A stretch of DNA of 47,665 bases, from NCBI GenBank assembly GCA_023301465.1, contig JALZUQ010000011.1:1-47665 (forward strand). Reading direction: 5' to 3'. Each line of letters opens with the position of its first letter. The first letter of the stretch is position 1. Origin of the DNA: Oligoflexales bacterium (GTDB lineage Bacteria > Bdellovibrionota_B > Oligoflexia > Oligoflexales > JALZUQ01). Shown one piece after another: positions 1 through 7,958 of this stretch. Below the pieces are notes generated by a model. The model was given only the letters and a program-made list of their open reading frames with translations. It was not told the origin of the DNA and did not search any database. The position numbers and the translations under genes are program-made.

Positions 1-91
1 TTCAAGAACTTTGGTGCATAGTGCTAAAAATTGAGTCGAGCATTGGTAAACATCGAGTTTTTCGTGGGTTAGTTGAGGCTGATTCATTTAC

Positions 92-167
92 GTCGATCAA
101 GATCACCGCTCTTCGAACTGATCACGATCACGATCACGTCTACGAATACGTCAAGGATTACGAGTCA
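92..167. repeat. Degenerate six-base-period tract
   Basis: From 120 the sequence reads as consecutive hexamers: GATCAC three times (120-137), then GTCTAC, GAATAC, GTCAAG, GATTAC and GAGTCA. Less regular hexamers lie upstream from about 92. Both strands stay open through it because the period is a multiple of three, so apparent coding here is suspect. The hairpin at 38144-38223 is built from similar hexamers of the form NNCANG, suggesting a shared element type. No inverted partner is seen here; it could lie left of the window. Confidence 0.55.
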
Positions 168-499
168 ACTAGCGACAAATTACTTATATTTGCTCATCAG
201 TTTGGCCAGCATATCGGCTTTTAAAAGTAAACCTGCTCCTGTTTCTACCCTGAAGCAGAATTTTTTTAATAGAATAATCATAATATATTACCTCAGATCG
301 AACACCCAAAGAATCAGGAGTCTTTTTACTCATTTTTTTGTATCTAGGACGCCTATAGAAAATAAAGTCAACATGGCTATTAATCAGTACAAGCATCCTG
401 ATTTGAATTACAAAATTTGTCAAATTGATCCGGTCGAGCAAAGAGCAGCATTTCACCTGAATGTGGACAATAATAATTACATTTAAAAGAAAATAAAAG

Positions 500-529
500 T
501 TGAAGGATAAGTACGGTCGAAATTATAAT
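500..529 (+). promoter_or_regulatory. Probable sigma70-type promoter
   Basis: TTGAAG at 500-505 (-35, four of six consensus bases) and a perfect TATAAT at 524-529 are separated by 18 bases. Transcription would start near 536, giving a leader of about 16 bases before the ATG of the small secreted peptide at 552, and could read on into the recombinase gene. Confidence 0.5.
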
Positions 530-551
530 TTTTGTATGATATAGTTTTTCC

Positions 552-674
552 ATGAAAGCAAAACTCATTTTTTTTCTTAAATACTTATTTTTTCCCATTT
601 TAATCATGGCAAACCCTAAGATTTATCTTCAAGAAGAAGAAAAAAACCAAGAAAAAACTTCCCCAAAACCTTAA
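552..674 (+). CDS. Small secreted peptide, 40 aa, unknown
   Basis: A 40-codon frame. Residues 1-20 form a Lys-started hydrophobic segment ending in MANP, like a signal peptide with cleavage after Ala20. The mature part would be only about 20 residues, rich in Glu, Lys and Gln. No strong Shine-Dalgarno is visible, but a good promoter ends about 22 bases upstream. It precedes the recombinase gene by 70 bases on the same strand. I do not recognise it; such a short peptide could also be a fragment or a chance frame. Confidence 0.4.
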   Translation: MKAKLIFFLKYLFFPILIMANPKIYLQEEEKNQEKTSPKP

Positions 675-744
675 ATCACCTACAATTGCTGCCTAGGTAA
701 TATATTCCCTTTAATTCAAGTGGATTACAGCCGTTAAGTATTCT

Positions 745-1329
745 ATGCAAGGATGTAGACCATTAACAGACTTAGAAATCCAAAGAGTACTTAACTCTCT
801 TGGGGGACGTTTTAACGAACGTGATCAAGCGTTGTTTGTGCTTGGTGTTAAAACTGGTTTTAGAATATCAGAGTTACTATCATTAAAAATAAAAGACTTC
901 ATTCAACACGGGCAATACGTCACTAGACTTAAAGTTAAACGTGAAAATATGAAAAAGAAAATGCAAGGCAGAGATGTTCCGCTACACCCTGAAGCTAAAA
1001 AAGTAATTCACCAGTGGTTAGAAAAGTTAAAAAAAGAAAATCGATACCATGAAGATCATTACGTTTTTTTGAGTCAAAAAGGATATAATAAACCAATATC
1101 TCGAAGGCATGCACTGCGAGTACTCAGAGCTGCTTATGACGCAGAATGTCTAACGGGTTCCTTAGGAACACACTCCATGAGAAAAACCTTCGCAGAACGC
1201 GTGCACCGCAACTTTGATAAAGACTTAATTAAAACACAAAAAGCCTTAGGCCATAAAAACATTAACTCTACCGTTTCTTACTTAAGCTTTGATGAAGAGG
1301 AAATAGACGCAGGAATCCTTGCAAGCTAG
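745..1329 (+). CDS. Tyrosine recombinase, catalytic domain only
   Basis: A 194-aa site-specific recombinase of the phage-integrase/XerCD family that would cleave and rejoin DNA through a 3'-phosphotyrosine. The active-site set is visible: Arg40 in TGFRISEL, His143 and Arg146 in THSMRKTF, His170 in LGHKN and the nucleophile Tyr179 in VSYLSF; Lys65 or Lys72 would be the beta-hairpin lysine. Family members usually exceed 290 aa because of an N-terminal SAM-like DNA-binding domain, which is absent here. No phage genes or attachment-site repeats are nearby. It may be a stand-alone short recombinase or the conserved half of an old integrase. Confidence 0.85.
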   Translation: MQGCRPLTDLEIQRVLNSLGGRFNERDQALFVLGVKTGFRISELLSLKIKDFIQHGQYVTRLKVKRENMKKKMQGRDVPLHPEAKKVIHQWLEKLKKENRYHEDHYVFLSQKGYNKPISRRHALRVLRAAYDAECLTGSLGTHSMRKTFAERVHRNFDKDLIKTQKALGHKNINSTVSYLSFDEEEIDAGILAS

Positions 1330-1397
1330 TCAGCACAAGCCCTTCAACCTAAACCAGACACATTATTAAAAGCCTACATATCTAATTCATTGTTCTG

Positions 1398-1403
1398 TAT
1401 AAT
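1398..1403 (+). promoter_or_regulatory. -10 box suggesting a leaderless start
   Basis: A perfect TATAAT ends six bases before the ATG at 1410, so the usual start point falls on or next to the A of that ATG. No Shine-Dalgarno lies between. The -35 region (about 1375-1380) is weak. This fits a leaderless mRNA for the TonB-like gene. The alternative start at 1437 would have a 27-base leader, also without a ribosome site. Confidence 0.35.
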
Positions 1404-1409
1404 ACAAAT

Positions 1410-2135
1410 ATGTTGAAGATTACTATACTACTATCCATGATCACTCATCTCGTATTTTTATGGTGGCTACCAACAGAAATAGCACCAAAGAAAACAAAAA
1501 TAAAAGATGTCAAAGTCAAACTCGTTAAAAAAACACCTAAACCATTACCAACGCCTACTCCTACACCTATCCTGACCCCTGTTATTAGCCCTAAACCTTC
1601 ACCACCCAAAACCAAACCACCAAAATCACCCAAAAAAATAATCCGCAAAAAGAAAAAAGTTCCCACCAGAAGAAAACCTAAAAACAAACCATTAAAAAAT
1701 GCAAAGGCGATACAAGGCCTCACAAAAGAATCACTTGCTCCAAAAGATACAAAAACAAAAAAAAATATCTCTGCACCGGCAGGAAACACCATGATGATTC
1801 CCGATACAGGCATTAGAGTAAACCCTAACGACGTTCAAGAACTAGAACAAAACTTAGAGGCTGACGCTATATTGATACGCTCCAGCATCAGAACACCGGA
1901 ACTCACAGATGCAGCAATTGACTCTGGCATTGAAGGACAATTTAGAATTGAGGTATTCGTAGACGAGGGTGGAAATGTCGTCAATACAGAGCAAGACCGT
2001 AAAGTTGGCTATGAGATGGATGTATTGCTCATTCAAGCAGCAAAAAAAGCTCGTTTTATCCCTAGAAAAAATAAAAAGGGCCAAGCTATATCTGGTTGGT
2101 CTTATATCTTATTTAGCCTTGTGCAACCATTTTAG
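1410..2135 (+). CDS. TonB-like energy-transducer protein
   Basis: A 241-aa protein with TonB architecture. One N-terminal membrane helix (about residues 3-20) is followed by a long Pro/Lys-rich periplasm-spanning stretch (about 27-100, with PTPTPTP and PKPSPPK runs). The C-terminal alpha/beta domain (about 145-241) includes the GQFRIEVFVDEGGNV core and ends in WSYILFSLVQPF. TonB passes energy from ExbB/ExbD to outer-membrane receptors; neither partner is in the window. It lies 71 bases upstream of the thymidine phosphorylase gene on the same strand. A TonB-domain protein with another envelope role is also possible. Confidence 0.75.
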   Translation: MLKITILLSMITHLVFLWWLPTEIAPKKTKIKDVKVKLVKKTPKPLPTPTPTPILTPVISPKPSPPKTKPPKSPKKIIRKKKKVPTRRKPKNKPLKNAKAIQGLTKESLAPKDTKTKKNISAPAGNTMMIPDTGIRVNPNDVQELEQNLEADAILIRSSIRTPELTDAAIDSGIEGQFRIEVFVDEGGNVVNTEQDRKVGYEMDVLLIQAAKKARFIPRKNKKGQAISGWSYILFSLVQPF

Positions 2136-2206
2136 GTCGTCAATACTTTGCTTTAAGTGTAAGATCTTGCCTATCGACGAGGTAAATAAAAAGGTCCAGG
2201 TAAATA

Positions 2207-3523
2207 ATGTTTATCCCTAGTGAGATGATAAGAAAAAAAAGAGATGGCATCAGCCTTAGTGAACAAGAACTAAATCACTTCTTGCATGGTTTTCTTGAAG
2301 GTCAAGTCAGCGATTACCAAATGAGTGCTTTTTTAATGGCCGGATACATAAACGGCTTTGAAGACGATGAAGCTGCATCACTGACTTCCATCATGATGAA
2401 GTCTGGGCACTGTTTTTCATGGTCAGATATGGACGCACCTATTGTCGACAAACATTCCACGGGTGGTGTGGGAGACAAAGCTTCCATGATCATCTTGCCT
2501 CTTCTATTGTGTGAAAACATGAAAGTCCCCATGATTGCTGGACGCGGCCTGGGACATACTGGTGGCACTCTTGACAAACTAGAAGCCATTGAAGGAGTCA
2601 AAGTCTTTTTTGAAAAAAATGAGATCACTGACATGATGCATAAATCTGGTGGACTTATCATGGGACAAACAGAAGATATTGTGCCGCTAGATAGACACCT
2701 TTACGCCATGAGGGATGTCACCGCTACTGTTGAGTCTATTCCATTGATTACTGCTTCTATATTATCAAAAAAACTTGCTGCAGGCGTAAAGAACCTTGTC
2801 ATGGATGTTAAAGTTGGAAACGGTGCATTCATGGACAGCATAGAAAAAGCAAGAGAACTAAGTCGTTCTTTGATTCGTGTTGGTGAAATCAATCACTTGA
2901 AGGTCACCTGCATTCTCTCAAGCATGAATCAAATCCTTGGCAGAAATGCAGGTAATGCCCTTGAAATCATGGAGTGCATGGATGTACTAAAAGGAGAAGG
3001 TCCCAAAGACACACTAGAGCTATCAGTTGAGTTAACAGCACACGGCATTAAATTAGCCCAACCAAATCGTGATATTCAAGAAATCAAAGAGGCTTGTCAC
3101 GGCCATATTAAATCTGGCCAAGCACTTCAAAAGTTTATAGAAGTCATGACCGAGCAAGGTGCTACTCTAAGTAATAAAGCTTTAGTTTATCGCAAAGTTT
3201 CTGACAGAGACATCATGACAACCAAAGTCTTCCCAAGTGGAGAAGGTTTTATACAATCTATGAACACCCGGAAACTAGGCCTTGGACTTGTTCATCTAGG
3301 AGCAGGTCGAAAACAAAACACGGACCCAATACACCCTAATGTTGGATATGAAAATGTTATAAAAATCGGTGAAAAAGTTGATAAAATGACACCTCTACTA
3401 ACGATTCATCACGACCAACCGTTAGAAGACCATTACACTGGGTTTATAAAATCATGTTTTGAACTAAGCGATAAACCAACAAAAAAAGACGAACTCGTCC
3501 TAGAATATATTGCAGAATCATAA
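2207..3523 (+). CDS. deoA: Thymidine/pyrimidine-nucleoside phosphorylase
   Basis: A 438-aa enzyme that splits thymidine (and in the Pdp branch uridine) with phosphate into the base and (deoxy)ribose 1-phosphate in pyrimidine salvage. The phosphate loop DKHSTGGVGDK is at 81-91 and the family signature GRGLGHTGGTLDKLE at 112-126. Length matches the family (about 430-440). I cannot separate DeoA from Pdp by eye. An AGG-type ribosome site precedes the ATG. The gene is followed 10 bases later by hpt, so the two salvage enzymes are probably co-transcribed, perhaps with the TonB-like gene. Confidence 0.93.
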   Translation: MFIPSEMIRKKRDGISLSEQELNHFLHGFLEGQVSDYQMSAFLMAGYINGFEDDEAASLTSIMMKSGHCFSWSDMDAPIVDKHSTGGVGDKASMIILPLLLCENMKVPMIAGRGLGHTGGTLDKLEAIEGVKVFFEKNEITDMMHKSGGLIMGQTEDIVPLDRHLYAMRDVTATVESIPLITASILSKKLAAGVKNLVMDVKVGNGAFMDSIEKARELSRSLIRVGEINHLKVTCILSSMNQILGRNAGNALEIMECMDVLKGEGPKDTLELSVELTAHGIKLAQPNRDIQEIKEACHGHIKSGQALQKFIEVMTEQGATLSNKALVYRKVSDRDIMTTKVFPSGEGFIQSMNTRKLGLGLVHLGAGRKQNTDPIHPNVGYENVIKIGEKVDKMTPLLTIHHDQPLEDHYTGFIKSCFELSDKPTKKDELVLEYIAES

Positions 3524-3533
3524 GGCGTATTCA

Positions 3534-4052
3534 ATGAAATTAAACCAAACACCTCTTATCACCAAAGAATCTATTGTAAACCAGATCAATCAGATGGCTG
3601 AGACCATCAACCAAGACTACCAAAATAAAGAATTGACTGTAGTTGGTGTCCTTAACGGTTCATTTATCTTTGTTTCGGACCTCGTCAGAAAACTAAAACT
3701 TAAAGTTAAAATTGATTTTATTGGCGTCTCAAGCTACGAAGGCACATCATCGACAGGGAATGTAAAGTTAACAAAAGACCTCAAAGAAGACTTAGAGGGC
3801 AAACATGTACTACTCGTTGAAGATATTGTTGACACTGGAAGAACCCTAGACTACCTCGTAAGAACCCTGAAACAACGAGGACCTGAAAGTCTAAAGGTTT
3901 GTACTTTTTTATCAAAACCTAGCTGCAGAATCGTTGATGTGCAGGTAGATTATATTGGTTTTGAAATAGAAGACAAATTTGTTGTTGGTTACGGACTTGA
4001 TTACAATGAAACTTGGCGAGAGCTTCCTGCTATTTTTGAAGTGATTCAATAG
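3534..4052 (+). CDS. hpt: Hypoxanthine phosphoribosyltransferase
   Basis: A 172-aa purine-salvage enzyme making IMP or GMP from hypoxanthine or guanine and PRPP. The PRPP loop VLLVEDIVDTGRTL lies at 92-105, and the flexible-loop segment SSYEGTSSTGNV at 66-77. I start it at 3534 because AAGG lies just upstream and this clears the deoA stop; an in-frame codon at 3510 would overlap deoA and has no ribosome site. Its 3' end overlaps the convergent ATP-grasp gene by about 23 bases. Confidence 0.93.
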   Translation: MKLNQTPLITKESIVNQINQMAETINQDYQNKELTVVGVLNGSFIFVSDLVRKLKLKVKIDFIGVSSYEGTSSTGNVKLTKDLKEDLEGKHVLLVEDIVDTGRTLDYLVRTLKQRGPESLKVCTFLSKPSCRIVDVQVDYIGFEIEDKFVVGYGLDYNETWRELPAIFEVIQ

Positions 4053-5007
4053 ACTTCAAAAACAACTCACAGGCCCTTTTATTAACTGTATTTCCAGCAT
4101 CACTTCTTTGAAGAAAGAATAGCTCTGGCTCAATCATTTCAATTTCACCAATACACCACCTACTCTCATAGAAAACCAAATCATACCTAGCGTATAAAGG
4201 ATGTTGCTCTTTACCAAACCATTTTTTACTATGGCTAAATAATTTATTTGACGCAAAACATGCAGACTCTTTGACTTCCGAAGGTGGATCTAATGAGACA
4301 ACACTCCCACCGTATTCATCTTGCACAAGCCACCCACCTACTGGAGGTCTTTTTAAAACTGCATGAGAGTATTCCCCACCAAAAAATACTAATGACCACT
4401 CACCCACTTCAGAAATAGAATCCACAAATGGCTGAATCATAAACTCTCTATTGCCACGCCAAATGGAAAAATCTTTAATACTAGATGTATTTGGTGCAGA
4501 CATCTTCTCAATGTCAGCAGGAGTTTTAAAATAAAATGTGTCTCTTGCCCCAGCTGACACGCAAGGCTTCAAGACAAATGGACCTCTAACATTTAAATGG
4601 TTATTTAAAGCACATCTATCAAAAGAATCATCTTTTAATAGATAGTCTGTAGGAATGACAGGTATTTCAACAGACTCTAGGTCTTCTAAGTACCTTTTAT
4701 CGTAGTTCCAAGACATTAATGCAAATGTATTTGAAGTGGCTATTTTATTTTTTTCAATTTTTTTCAGCCACTCAAAAAAACCGTTTGAATTTTCTTGAGA
4801 GTCCATGTAGTCCCACGGAGATCTTATCACTAAAACATCAAAATCTTGTAACTTTGCAGGGTCTTCTCCCCAAACAACAGGCATAACCTGATGTCCTGAA
4901 GATTGTAAATACTCAGCTACAACCGCATCATCATGTGTATACAATGGTTGCTTCTTATCATAAAAATATTTAGATAAATCAACACAAGTCACAAATCCAA
5001 TTTGCAT
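4030..5007 (-). CDS. ATP-grasp ligase, DcsG/RimK-like
   Basis: A 325-aa protein of the ATP-grasp superfamily, which joins a carboxylate to an amine or thiol through an acyl-phosphate. Visible pieces are IRSPWDY in the pre-ATP-grasp domain (61-67), the ATP-binding KPCVSAGARDT (147-157), a central GEWSLVFFGGEYSHAVLKR segment and the Mg-binding end GEIEMIEPELFF. This pattern resembles the family that includes D-cycloserine protein DcsG and RimK/glutathione-synthetase-like proteins. The substrate is unknown. It sits 14 bases after the exported protein gene upstream, so they are likely one operon. Its start is preceded by an AGAGATC ribosome site. Confidence 0.8.
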   Translation of the reverse strand: MQIGFVTCVDLSKYFYDKKQPLYTHDDAVVAEYLQSSGHQVMPVVWGEDPAKLQDFDVLVIRSPWDYMDSQENSNGFFEWLKKIEKNKIATSNTFALMSWNYDKRYLEDLESVEIPVIPTDYLLKDDSFDRCALNNHLNVRGPFVLKPCVSAGARDTFYFKTPADIEKMSAPNTSSIKDFSIWRGNREFMIQPFVDSISEVGEWSLVFFGGEYSHAVLKRPPVGGWLVQDEYGGSVVSLDPPSEVKESACFASNKLFSHSKKWFGKEQHPLYARYDLVFYESRWCIGEIEMIEPELFFLQRSDAGNTVNKRACELFLKSIESLQK

Positions 5008-5021
5008 AAGATCTCTATTTT

Positions 5022-6119
5022 TTAATTTAATTCAACTTTATTTATATGACCAAAACCAAAGCCATTACTATTCAAAAAACGACTATAAGCTTTAGCAAAC
5101 ATATGATTGCAATCTTCGGGTGTGTCTTGATGCTGTTTTTTTTTCTCAGATTCAAATTCACCTAAACTACTAAACAACATTTTTAAAAAACTGCTTTCAA
5201 GCTCTACTTCAGGTGAAAATTGATTGTAATAATCTAGTTGCTCTTTTGTATTTTTTTTGTGATGGCGTTGTTTCAATAACCCAAACCCCATATCATTCCA
5301 CAGGTAATCTTGCCCTTTTATTCGTTCAGACATACCTGAAAAGAGGTCTTTTGTGATAGACTCTAATGCTTTTTCACTTGAAACATTCTCGTAAAAACTA
5401 TCTTTATAGGGTAGTACAAGTTCAATATAGATACCATCCATCTTGAACCGTATTTTCTTTTCTTTAACATTACTTTCTAAGAAGTTTCTTTGGGGTTTTT
5501 CGTCTGTTTCATAAGAATGCACTTCAGTAGAATCGATATATTCGACATTACGGAAATTTGTATTAAGCTGTATCCATTTTGCAAAATAAACACTTACGAC
5601 TTTTACATTGGCGTTGAAACCTTTCGATAATTCTTGATGAGACAACCCTAAATCTTTAAGCTCACCAACAGAGTCTATAAAACTTAGCAGATCCTGTTTT
5701 CTACTTTCTTCAATAGGCGTACTTCGATTTCTATATTGAGGATTTTGCTGAAAAAACAAGAGCAATTCATTCATAAATATTTTTTTTACTTCTGTAATAA
5801 ACATATTCTGGTTTCCACCAAAACCATCTAGCATTTTTTGATGGTTTATTTTTGGAAGCTGAAAATGTGTTAGAATTTTATTTTGCTGATCAGCAAAAGC
5901 GACAAACCAAGTTGTTGATAGAGTGGAAAGCCCCTCTTCAATAAAATTATCATTTTGGTACGTAATATCCATTCGGAATGAGTCATCTACGTATTTGCGT
6001 AGTACTGAAGAACCGAGATGATGGATATTAGTTTTAATGAAAGAATGTAAGACATCTGCGTATATTATTTTTGGACTTAAAAAATAATAAATCATTAAAA
6101 TCAGAATTAATTTCTTCAT
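5022..6119 (-). CDS. Exported protein of unknown function, 365 aa
   Basis: Residues 1-21 (MKK start, hydrophobic core, cleavage near YADV) look like a Sec signal peptide, so the protein is probably periplasmic. The rest is soluble, rich in Phe, Lys, Asn and Gln, with only one Cys, near the C-terminus (CNHMF). I see no catalytic motif. A GAGG ribosome site precedes the ATG. The ATP-grasp gene follows after 14 bases, so this protein may act on or carry that enzyme's substrate, but nothing in the sequence shows it. Confidence 0.75.
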   Translation of the reverse strand: MKKLILILMIYYFLSPKIIYADVLHSFIKTNIHHLGSSVLRKYVDDSFRMDITYQNDNFIEEGLSTLSTTWFVAFADQQNKILTHFQLPKINHQKMLDGFGGNQNMFITEVKKIFMNELLLFFQQNPQYRNRSTPIEESRKQDLLSFIDSVGELKDLGLSHQELSKGFNANVKVVSVYFAKWIQLNTNFRNVEYIDSTEVHSYETDEKPQRNFLESNVKEKKIRFKMDGIYIELVLPYKDSFYENVSSEKALESITKDLFSGMSERIKGQDYLWNDMGFGLLKQRHHKKNTKEQLDYYNQFSPEVELESSFLKMLFSSLGEFESEKKKQHQDTPEDCNHMFAKAYSRFLNSNGFGFGHINKVELN

Positions 6120-6297
6120 CTTAAAACCTCGTAATCAGACTTTTGCTGTTTATAACATAAGCAGGGCTTCTAGTTAACTTTTTTCTGACAAAAAAAAGAA
6201 TTAAAAACATCAATACTATCAAGTAATTAGCGTACATTCTCAGCTTTATCCTCTCCACTCCGATCACTAACATGATGGCAATTAGAGGAGCCTCATC

Positions 6298-6990
6298 ATG
6301 AAATTATTATTAATACTATCTTTACTATGGTTATCCATTTCTTGCGGAAGTGCACCAGAAAGCAAGTTCAACGTAAGCTCCACAAATCTCAGTGATAACA
6401 ATGATATTGTAGTTGGAAACTCAGAAGACTCAACCGTTGAAAATGAAGACCTGACTGAAAACACCAATGACCCCGAAGAAGAAAATGAGAGCTCAGATGA
6501 CCTGATAAACCAAGATACTGACAATAAAAATAACCCAGATGACTCGATAAACCAAGATACGAACAATAAAGATAACCCAGAGAACCCGCTATTAGCTTCC
6601 AGCGTTTATGACTCACAAGGTGACTTGCATCTTGTCGACAACCTTTTTGAAAATGCCGAATATGCCGTATTGGCTCTGTTTGATCAAAACTGTGCCTTGT
6701 GTGAAAGCATGGCACTTACACTTGAAAGAAACCAAAGAACTCAGAAGCTGGTATCATCTGATCGTTGTGAGATATCACTTATTTTTGATGATTTCGGTAA
6801 TGAGAATAATGTTTTAGATAGTATATCAAAAAACCTGCCAAACTTTGTTGCTGGTAGAAGTTTTGTTCGAAGTAATAGCTTCATAGATATAGAGCATTTT
6901 GGCCCTTTATACTTAGCAATTAACAAACAAGGTGAAATTGTAAAGCAAATGAGGCTTTTATCTGTAGTTGAAAATTTTTGTAGACAATAA
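6298..6990 (+). CDS. Lipoprotein with thioredoxin-like CxxC domain
   Basis: A 230-aa protein with a lipobox (LSISC, lipidated Cys16). An acidic Asn/Asp/Glu linker (about 25-97) contains a 14-residue near-duplicate starting DDLINQD/DDSINQD. The C-terminal domain (about 98-230) has YAVLALFDQNCALCESM, a beta strand and CxxC (Cys132, Cys135) placed as in thioredoxin/AhpC folds. An exported thiol redox role is inferred. It has a strong AGAGGAG ribosome site, is divergent from the 6119 gene, and converges with pgpA 15 bases downstream. Confidence 0.75.
   Translation: MKLLLILSLLWLSISCGSAPESKFNVSSTNLSDNNDIVVGNSEDSTVENEDLTENTNDPEEENESSDDLINQDTDNKNNPDDSINQDTNNKDNPENPLLASSVYDSQGDLHLVDNLFENAEYAVLALFDQNCALCESMALTLERNQRTQKLVSSDRCEISLIFDDFGNENNVLDSISKNLPNFVAGRSFVRSNSFIDIEHFGPLYLAINKQGEIVKQMRLLSVVENFCRQ
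6496..6579 (+). repeat. Two-copy 42-base in-frame direct repeat
   Basis: Copies at 6496-6537 and 6538-6579, with only a few mismatches, encode 14-residue units DDLINQDTDNKNNP and DDSINQDTNNKDNP in the acidic linker of the thioredoxin-like lipoprotein. This suggests linker growth by slippage or unequal recombination. Confidence 0.8.
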
Positions 6991-7005
6991 AACTCTAACA
7001 CTAAC

Positions 7006-7488
7006 CTAAATAGCTTTTACAAAAACACGTAAGATCATCATCACACCAAGAGTAAAAACACCTGCAAGAATGTCGTCAACAATAGTCCCTAAACTAGAAC
7101 GCATCTTTTTATCTACCGCACCTATTGGCCAAGGTTTCAAAATATCAAAAAACCTAAAAATGATAAATATCGACAAAAAACCCCAAGGCTTTGGAGGCCA
7201 TAAAAAACACACAAGCCACACACCTAACAACTCATCAATGACTATTTCTGAATGATCGTGCCCCATCCAAAGAACTTCCGTAAAATGAACCGCATACCAA
7301 GCAATAAAAAACACGACTGCATATAAAGCCCAAAGCACGGGCTGGGTTAAGTAAAATCGTAATATTAACGCTGCAAAAATCGATACTAAACTCCCCCACG
7401 TACCGGGCCCCGGCCTCATGAAACCTGTAGGACCTAGGGTTGCAACATTTGTCCAAAAACTTCTAGGCTTCATGAAGGTCTTTGCCAT
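7006..7488 (-). CDS. pgpA: Phosphatidylglycerophosphatase A
   Basis: A 160-aa inner-membrane enzyme that removes phosphate from phosphatidylglycerol phosphate to give phosphatidylglycerol. Family marks are GPGTWGSL near the N-terminus, EIVIDELLG, FFDILKPWPIG and DDILAG, with hydrophobic helices between. Length fits the family (about 160-170). It overlaps the biotin-carrier gene by 19 bases, placing it as the last gene of the carboxylase operon and linking precursor carboxylation to phospholipid synthesis. It converges with the thioredoxin-like lipoprotein gene. Confidence 0.92.
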   Translation of the reverse strand: MAKTFMKPRSFWTNVATLGPTGFMRPGPGTWGSLVSIFAALILRFYLTQPVLWALYAVVFFIAWYAVHFTEVLWMGHDHSEIVIDELLGVWLVCFLWPPKPWGFLSIFIIFRFFDILKPWPIGAVDKKMRSSLGTIVDDILAGVFTLGVMMILRVFVKAI

Positions 7489-7958
7489 TTAAACAAAATT
7501 TGGTCTGCATCAACCATTGCAGCTACCTCTGTATGAACGGAAAGTATCTGAGCGTCTTCTTCGAGTTTGATAGGGTTTTCCATTTTCATCGCTTCCACAA
7601 CCATAATTGGATCAGAAGCCTTAATGAGATCTCCCGGCTTTACAGAAACACTCAACACTTTACCAGTCATTGGGGATAAAAAGTCTTGAGGCCCAGAAAG
7701 TGCTTGCTCAAGCCTTTCTTCTATTCCCGGAATATCAGGAATTAACTCGAAACGACCAAACTTTAAAACCACCCCTTCGTAATACTCAACCGTCAGAACT
7801 TTACCAAATTTACCATGTTGTAAGTTATGTCTATTGATGCGGTAACTATTGGTAATATTATCTTTTTCAATCAGTAAATAGCCACGTTCCATTCGAACTT
7901 TTGAACCATTTAAACTTGCCTCGTGTTTTTGATCACCACTTTTGATAAGCCAGTTCAT
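7470..7958 (-). CDS. Biotin carboxyl carrier subunit of acyl-CoA carboxylase
   Basis: A 162-aa biotinyl-domain protein. The C-terminal half (about 90-160) has VEAMKMENPI with the biotin-accepting Lys125, plus SPMTGKV and the VKPGD turn typical of BCCP/propionyl-CoA carboxylase alpha C-termini. The N-terminal half (about 1-85) is beta-rich and resembles the BT-type region joining carrier and carboxylase. Its start overlaps the biotin carboxylase stop by four bases, so translation is probably coupled. It would carry CO2 as carboxybiotin between the neighbouring carboxylase and transferase. Confidence 0.88.
   Translation of the reverse strand: MNWLIKSGDQKHEASLNGSKVRMERGYLLIEKDNITNSYRINRHNLQHGKFGKVLTVEYYEGVVLKFGRFELIPDIPGIEERLEQALSGPQDFLSPMTGKVLSVSVKPGDLIKASDPIMVVEAMKMENPIKLEEDAQILSVHTEVAAMVDADQILFKWQRPS

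Larger units (their letters stand above)
1..551. other. Gene-poor leading stretch
   Basis: No confident gene. A + frame is open from the window edge to 224 and contains the six-base-period tract at 92-167, but its translation is low-complexity. A minus reading frame from an ATG at 333 runs to 184. A second minus frame over about 265-182 reads like a protein end and would join the first through a one-base slip in the A/T run near 270, so a decayed small gene is possible. A 37-codon + frame starts at 373 without a visible ribosome site. None of these is recognised. Confidence 0.5.

Noticed and set aside
73-486. 137-aa frame at the window start
   Set aside because: It runs through the six-base-period tract and low-complexity A/T-rich sequence, with no ribosome site and no family features; other frames are equally open.
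1445-1813. Minus-strand frame opposite the TonB-like gene
   Set aside because: It is the complement of the Pro/Lys-rich region, which is always open on the other strand and gives only Phe/Val/Gly runs.
3510-3533. Earlier hpt start
   Set aside because: It lies inside the deoA stop region and has no ribosome site; 3534 has one and fits the family length.
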